From assembly GCA_027625095.1 (NCBI GenBank), contig JAQBXN010000063.1:1-46198 (forward strand): a DNA stretch of 46,198 nt, given 5' to 3'. Within the stretch, counting starts at the first letter, position 1. Every line of letters begins with the position of its first letter. Source of the DNA: Planctomycetota bacterium. GTDB taxonomy: Bacteria; Planctomycetota; PUPC01; JACPCR01. Of the stretch, positions 41,781 to 46,198 are shown in pieces. The position numbers and the translations under genes were made by a program. The notes under the pieces are model-generated. The model saw nothing but the letters and a program-made list of their open reading frames with translations, ran no database searches and was not told the DNA's origin.

Positions 41781-44519
41781 ATGAAGGTTTACCGGGAACT
41801 CCCGAAAGTGAACAGCCGCTGCATGAGGGCCATAGTGCTGCCCGCTGCCGCCCTTGCGTGTCTCGTTTTCACGGGGCCTGTCGCGGCCGAAAAACGGGCA
41901 GGATCAGACTGGTGGTCCCTTCAGCCGATCCGGAGGCCACCCGTGCCTGAAGTTCATCCAGCGGACCTTGGAAAGGTACGCAATTCAATTGATGCCTTTG
42001 TCCTTAGTCGCCTGCGGCAGGAGGGACTTTCTCCTTCATCTCCTGCCGAGGCACGACTTCTGATGCGGCGTGTGTTCTTTGACCTGACCGGGCTGCCGCC
42101 GTCCCCGGAGCAGGTGGAGGCATTTGTTGCAAAACCCGATGACGACGCCTACCGGGATCTCGTCGATGAGCTCCTGGCCAGCCCTCACTATGGCGAGCGA
42201 TGGGGCCGCCACTGGCTCGACGTCGCCCGTTTTGGCGAAAGCGACGGCTTCGAACGCAATAACGTTCGCGAGAATCAATGGCACTTTCGTGACTGGGTGA
42301 TCGAGTCGCTCAACGCAGATATGCCCTACAACGAATTTGCCCGCCTGCAAATCGATGGCGATATCCGCAAGCCGGGAAGGGAAGGGCTGGCCGCGGTGGC
42401 GTTTCTCACAGCGGGTGTGCACAACACGACCGTTGGCAGTTCAGAGTTCATGAAAAGGACGGCGCGCCAGGACGAACTCGAGGAAATCGCAGGCGCTGTC
42501 GGACAGACTTTCGTCGGACTGACTATCAATTGTGCGCGTTGTCACGATCACAAGTTCGACCCTGTCACCCAGAGGGAATACTATCGCTTCGTTTCAGCTC
42601 TCAGCGGAGTCTTTCATGGCGAAATGACTTACAGCGACCCAGCGGCGGATGGAAAGGCAGCCCTGGCCAGTGGAAAGGTCGCCGAACTGGCGAAGCAGCT
42701 TGAGGCATTTGACGAACCTGTCAGAGAAAAGGTGTTAGAAAAACGGAAAAATTCGGGCGTGACGAAACCTGCCCCGCCCAAGGCACTCTATGCGTGGGAA
42801 TTTGAAACCGGCTTCGATGACAGCAGCGGACAAATATCCGGTAAGGGAATCGGTTCTCCTCGTCTTGAAGGGGGAGCGCTGGTCATTGACGACGGGAAGT
42901 CATTTGTCGAAACGCCGCTCCTTCCAGAGGCCTTCGGGGCGAAGACGCTTGAGGCGACTGTACAGTTGTCCAACCTTCAGCAAAGGGGCGGTGCAGTGGT
43001 TTCGCTGCAAACCCAGAATGGCGTCATCTTTGATGCGATCGTCTTCGGCGAGAGGCAGGAGCGTTGCTGGATGGCGGGCAGCGACAATTTCAAACGCTCG
43101 CAGAAGTTTGGCGGTGCTGAGGAGAAAGAAGCCGTAACCCGCCCCGTCCATATAGTGATCGTCTGGCATGAGGATGGCACGATCGAGCGCTACCGAGACG
43201 GCCAGCCCTATGGCGAAACCTACAAAGCGGCCCTGAAGAGCTTCGCGAGCAATCAGGCCGTCTTGCGGTTTGGAATCCGCCACTTCCCGCCCGGAGGGAA
43301 CAAGCACCTGAGTGGCAGGATTTTCAACGCGCGGCTCTACGATAGTGCCCTGTCGCCCGGAGCAGTCGCCGCTGCCGCCGGCTCTGAAAGCTCCTTCGTA
43401 TCCGAAGAAGAAATCCTCGCAGCACTCGACGGGGAAGCTCGTGCGGCCCGCGCTCTGCTGTTGGAAAACTTGAACGCCGCTCGTACCGAGCTGTCGAAGA
43501 TCGACACCGCCGTCAGAGGCAAAATTTACACCGTCGCTGCCCGGGGAAACCCAGGGTCGACAAAGGTGCTCAAACGGGGAAACGCCATGGAGGAGGGGGA
43601 AGAAGTGACGCCGGGCGCGGTGCTTGCCGTGCAGGGCGTATCGCCGGACTTCGGGCTGCCGGCCAATGCTCCGGACTCTGCGCGACGCGGGCGGCTGGCC
43701 GATTGGATTACCAGCAAGGGCAACCCTCTGTTTGCCCGTGTCATTGCCAATCGGCTCTGGCATCACCACTTTGGAAGCGGGCTTATCGAGACTCCCAACG
43801 ACTTCGGTTTAAGTGGCGGGCTGCCCAGCCATCTGGAACTCCTCGACTGGTTGGCGACCGAGTTGGCTGAGCAAGGCTGGTCATTAAAAAAGATGCATCA
43901 TCTGATCGTCACATCGGCTACCTACCGGCAGTCCTCGCGCCCGAATGCAAAGGGCCTCGCCGCCGATGCGGGGAACCGCCTGCTCTGGCGTAAATCGCCA
44001 ACCCGGCTCGATGCGGAGTCCCTGCGCGACTCCATGTTGGTGGTCTCCGGAAAATTAGATCCTCAACGCGGCGGCCCCGGGTTCCGGGATGTCGGGGTGA
44101 AGCATCTCGACGGCACAACCTACTATTCGCCCTTTGACGAAGAGAATGGGGCCTTTCATCGCCGCACGGTGTATCGCTTTTCTCCACGCGGTGCCCGCAG
44201 CGCCATCCTGGATACTTTTGACTGCCCAGATCCAGCGAACGCCGCACCTCGCCGCTCGGTAACCACGACTCCGCTTCAGGCCCTGGCATTATTGAACAAC
44301 GCGTTTTCCCTTCGCATCGGGGGACATTTTGCGGCGAGGGTAGTACGGGAGGCCGGGGAAAAGACCGAAGCGCAGGTCGAACGCGCCTACCGCCTCGCTT
44401 TCGGGCGACTGCCCGATGAACGGGAACAGAAAGCCGCTAGCACTCTCGTCTCCGGCCACGGGCCGGGCGCGCTCGCCCGCGTCCTTTTTAACAGCAATGA
44501 ATTTATCGTGATCGAATGA
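41781..44519 (+). CDS. Secreted DUF1549/DUF1553 protein with a central LamG-like insert
   Basis: 912 residues. A signal peptide ends around VAA (residues ~1-36). DUF1549 covers ~65-270: RRVFFDLTGLPPSPEQVEAFV, YGERWGRHWLDVARFGESDGF, and INCARCHDHKFDPV with C251, C254 and H255. A LamG-like segment is inserted at ~335-530 (YAWEFETGFDDSSGQISGKG...GRIFNARLYDSALSPG). DUF1553 follows to the end: RLADWITSKGNPLFARVIANRLWHHHFG, LIVTSATYRQSS, TTPLQALALLNNAF, ALARVLFNSNEFI. Its stop overlaps the DUF1501 start (ATGA), the standard pairing in these phyla. CxxCH here is a family feature and does not prove haem. Role unproven; polymer breakdown is a common guess. Confidence 0.9.
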   Translation: MKVYRELPKVNSRCMRAIVLPAAALACLVFTGPVAAEKRAGSDWWSLQPIRRPPVPEVHPADLGKVRNSIDAFVLSRLRQEGLSPSSPAEARLLMRRVFFDLTGLPPSPEQVEAFVAKPDDDAYRDLVDELLASPHYGERWGRHWLDVARFGESDGFERNNVRENQWHFRDWVIESLNADMPYNEFARLQIDGDIRKPGREGLAAVAFLTAGVHNTTVGSSEFMKRTARQDELEEIAGAVGQTFVGLTINCARCHDHKFDPVTQREYYRFVSALSGVFHGEMTYSDPAADGKAALASGKVAELAKQLEAFDEPVREKVLEKRKNSGVTKPAPPKALYAWEFETGFDDSSGQISGKGIGSPRLEGGALVIDDGKSFVETPLLPEAFGAKTLEATVQLSNLQQRGGAVVSLQTQNGVIFDAIVFGERQERCWMAGSDNFKRSQKFGGAEEKEAVTRPVHIVIVWHEDGTIERYRDGQPYGETYKAALKSFASNQAVLRFGIRHFPPGGNKHLSGRIFNARLYDSALSPGAVAAAAGSESSFVSEEEILAALDGEARAARALLLENLNAARTELSKIDTAVRGKIYTVAARGNPGSTKVLKRGNAMEEGEEVTPGAVLAVQGVSPDFGLPANAPDSARRGRLADWITSKGNPLFARVIANRLWHHHFGSGLIETPNDFGLSGGLPSHLELLDWLATELAEQGWSLKKMHHLIVTSATYRQSSRPNAKGLAADAGNRLLWRKSPTRLDAESLRDSMLVVSGKLDPQRGGPGFRDVGVKHLDGTTYYSPFDEENGAFHRRTVYRFSPRGARSAILDTFDCPDPANAAPRRSVTTTPLQALALLNNAFSLRIGGHFAARVVREAGEKTEAQVERAYRLAFGRLPDEREQKAASTLVSGHGPGALARVLFNSNEFIVIE

Positions 44520-45934
44520 ACCATCCCTCTTCATCACTCACTCGCCGTGATTTTTTTCACTGGGGCGTACGAGGTCTCGGCGCCACTGCCTTCGCGAATC
44601 TGTTGGCAACAGAAAGCTGCGCTGCCTCTCTCGCGCATTTCGCACCGAGGGCCAAACGCGCCATTCACATCTGCCTTGTCGGAGGGTTGAGCCACCTCGA
44701 TTCGTTTGATTACAAGCCGCACCTTGAGACCGTACATGGGAAATCACTGCAATCGGACGAACAGCCAGACATCTTCTTCGGAAAGGTAGGCTTGCTGCGA
44801 CAGAGCGATTTCAAATTTGAACAGCGTGGACGCAGCGGACTTTGGGTTTCGGATCTGTTCCCGCATATCGCCAGGATGGCGGATGATCTGTGCGTCATTC
44901 GCTCGATGACCTCAGATTCCGCCAACCATACCCCCGCGCTCTTTGTCGCGAACAGTGGTTTTCAATTCAATGGCTTTCCCACGCTGGGGGCATGGCTTTC
45001 TTATGGCCTGGGAAAAGATACGGATGAACTGCCAGCCTACGTGGTACTCCCCGACGAGCGTGGCGATCCAAACGGCGGGGCTAACAGTTGGACGAACGGC
45101 TTCCTCCCCGCTGTCAGCCAGGGCGTCAAATTTGCCAGTGGCGAACTCCCGGTGCGCGACCTCTTTCCCGCAAAAGCGATCCCGCCTGAGGAAGAGGTTG
45201 CAGTCCGTGACATGCTCCGGCGGAGCAATCAGATTCATCGGGAGCGAACGGGATTCGAGGACATGCTCTCGGCTCGCATGCAGAGCTACGAACTTGCCGC
45301 TCGCATGCAGATGTCCGTGCCGGGCGTTGCTGATATTTCCGGTGAGTCGCAGGACATCCGGGAACTCTACGGATTCGATGACCTGGCGACGCAGAGCACG
45401 GCCCTGCGCTGTTTGCTCGGCAGACGATTGTTGGAGCGCGGTGTGCGTTTTGTGCAGTTGTTTTCCGGCGGGCCCATCGCAGGAAGCCCGCGCAAGAGCT
45501 GGGATGCGCATGAAAACGTGAAGCAAAACCACAGCGTCGAAGCGCGCCGTATCGACAAACCTGTTGCCGGCTTGCTCCAGGATCTCAAGCAGCGCGGAAT
45601 GCTGGACGATACGCTGGTAATCTTTACCACAGAGTTCGGCCGCACCCCGTTCGCCCAATCCAACGCAAACGAGGTCGGCCCCGGGCGAGACCACAATAAG
45701 TACGGCTTCTCCTGCTGGCTCGCCGGTGCCGGTACACGTGGCGGCTTCGCCTTCGGCAACACCGATGAGATCGGCTGGAAGGCTGTCGAAAACCCAATGC
45801 CCTGGCACGACTTCCATGCCACCGTGCTCGCCGCGCTGGGACTCGACCACGAAAAACTGACCTACTACCACAACGGCATCCAGCGCCGCCTCACCAACGT
45901 TCACGGGAAAGTTGCCTGGGACCTGTTTGCTTAG
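44516..45934 (+). CDS. DUF1501 protein, Tat-exported
   Basis: 472 residues of the DUF1501 (sulfatase/alkaline phosphatase-like) family. It starts SSLTRRDFFHWGVRGLGATAF, a twin-arginine signal (R10, R11), so it should be exported folded. Family blocks: HICLVGGLSHLDSFDYKP, DLFPHIARMADDLCVIRSM, NHTPALFVANSGFQFNGFPTLGAWLSYGLG, GGPIAGSPRKSWDAHENV, DTLVIFTTEFGRTPFAQSN, GRDHNKYGFSCWLAGAGTRGGFAFG, and WHDFHATVLAALGLDHEKLTYYHNG. It forms the coupled partner of the DUF1549/1553 gene. Confidence 0.93.
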   Translation: MNHPSSSLTRRDFFHWGVRGLGATAFANLLATESCAASLAHFAPRAKRAIHICLVGGLSHLDSFDYKPHLETVHGKSLQSDEQPDIFFGKVGLLRQSDFKFEQRGRSGLWVSDLFPHIARMADDLCVIRSMTSDSANHTPALFVANSGFQFNGFPTLGAWLSYGLGKDTDELPAYVVLPDERGDPNGGANSWTNGFLPAVSQGVKFASGELPVRDLFPAKAIPPEEEVAVRDMLRRSNQIHRERTGFEDMLSARMQSYELAARMQMSVPGVADISGESQDIRELYGFDDLATQSTALRCLLGRRLLERGVRFVQLFSGGPIAGSPRKSWDAHENVKQNHSVEARRIDKPVAGLLQDLKQRGMLDDTLVIFTTEFGRTPFAQSNANEVGPGRDHNKYGFSCWLAGAGTRGGFAFGNTDEIGWKAVENPMPWHDFHATVLAALGLDHEKLTYYHNGIQRRLTNVHGKVAWDLFA

Positions 45935-46140
45935 GGCTCAGGCCAAAATGATCTTGCCATTGTTCACAGTCCCGAAGGAACGCTGGTGAGTAATCCTTGG
46001 TTTTAACCTTGTCGTTACCCAAATCGCGTGCAGCTCCCCCTGCCAGCTCGTCTGGCCGGTGAGCAGAGATCTATAGGCTAAGAGGCCGGAAACGATTGAA
46101 TTCGACCCCTGCCGCCTCGGGGACTGTTGATTTAATGATG

Positions 46141-46159
46141 CCACCGGCTTGCCCGGTGG
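46141..46159. terminator. Hairpin near the right edge
   Basis: CCACCGG-CTTGC-CCGGTGG, a 7-bp stem with a 5-base loop, about 206 bases past the DUF1501 stop. No T-tract. The rest of 45935-46198 shows no supportable gene. Confidence 0.3.
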
Positions 46160-46198
46160 AGATTCACGTTTCGAAGTTGCGGGCATCCTGACAGCTTT

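Noticed and set aside
42900..43769. Minus-strand open frame (289 codons) opposite the second DUF1549/1553 gene
   Set aside because: Antisense shadow; no motif.
44912..45904. Minus-strand open frame (330 codons) opposite the DUF1501 gene
   Set aside because: Antisense shadow of a well-supported gene.
45938..46186. 82-codon minus-strand frame at the right edge
   Set aside because: Starts and ends in untranslated sequence, overlaps a hairpin, no recognisable features.
1..46198. CRISPR array, rRNA, tRNA or prophage
   Set aside because: No regularly spaced repeats, no rRNA signatures, no cloverleaf recognised in the gaps, and no phage structural genes. I could not run a tRNA search, so a divergent tRNA in a gap cannot be wholly excluded.

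Overview
The window looks like a chromosome segment of an uncultured Gram-negative bacterium of the Planctomycetota-Verrucomicrobiota (PVC) group or a close neighbour. This rests on gene families typical of that group: two large secreted DUF1549/DUF1553 proteins (one with a DUF1501 partner), a DUF1080 protein, a PQQ-type propeller, LamG modules attached to several proteins, a zinc-ribbon/kinase/FGE fusion, and phytanoyl-CoA dioxygenase-like enzymes. An ExbB/ExbD pair, a LpxH-like hydrolase and a lipoprotein-type binding protein fit a two-membrane cell. Phylum assignment is inference only. I found no rRNA, tRNA or CRISPR array.

Layout. 1-2000 is an accessory, repeat-rich stretch. It holds the end of an IS66-like transposase, two copies of a ~155-170 bp element (one with 22-bp terminal inverted repeats), and between them a two-gene cassette of a small helical protein and a retropepsin-like aspartic protease. 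2039-7865 carries a divergent NAD-dependent DNA ligase with two BRCT domains and an 18-bp inverted repeat just upstream, a SelO AMPylase and an Alg9-like GT22 mannosyltransferase. 7840-15176 is mostly housekeeping (metF, folP, comF) mixed with a YiiX-like cysteine peptidase, a small EamA-like membrane protein, a PQQ propeller and an AlgX/AlgJ-like secreted protein. 15444-22575 has a LamG-PA14-like-DUF1549-DUF1553 protein overlapping a PhyH-type dioxygenase, then a membrane-anchored Ser/Thr kinase fused to LamG-like and FGE-like domains. 22784-26298 (minus) reads nadD-like, lpxH-like, pilT and a membrane TPR protein, the last three tightly spaced. 26543-28946 is a patch of small genes: a methyltransferase, an orphan receiver and two unrecognised proteins. 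29115-31253 is a GT-C family membrane glycosyltransferase.

31414-40238 is a plus-strand run: a DUF1080 protein, ExbB/ExbD, a complete branched-chain amino-acid-type ABC transporter (livK-H-M-G-F) and a secreted HEAT-repeat protein. It ends at a ~410-bp nested palindrome (40239-40649). After that come dapB and an ATGA-coupled DUF1549/1553-DUF1501 pair.

Intergenic gaps carry many GC-rich hairpins and short repeats (near 1606, 1851, 6150-6271, 26387-26489 and 40239-40649), so the genome is probably rich in REP-like sequences. The most promising places for something undescribed are the repeat-bracketed retropepsin cassette, the tandem-BRCT ligase with its operator-like site, the kinase-FGE fusion, and the large palindrome after the HEAT-repeat gene.
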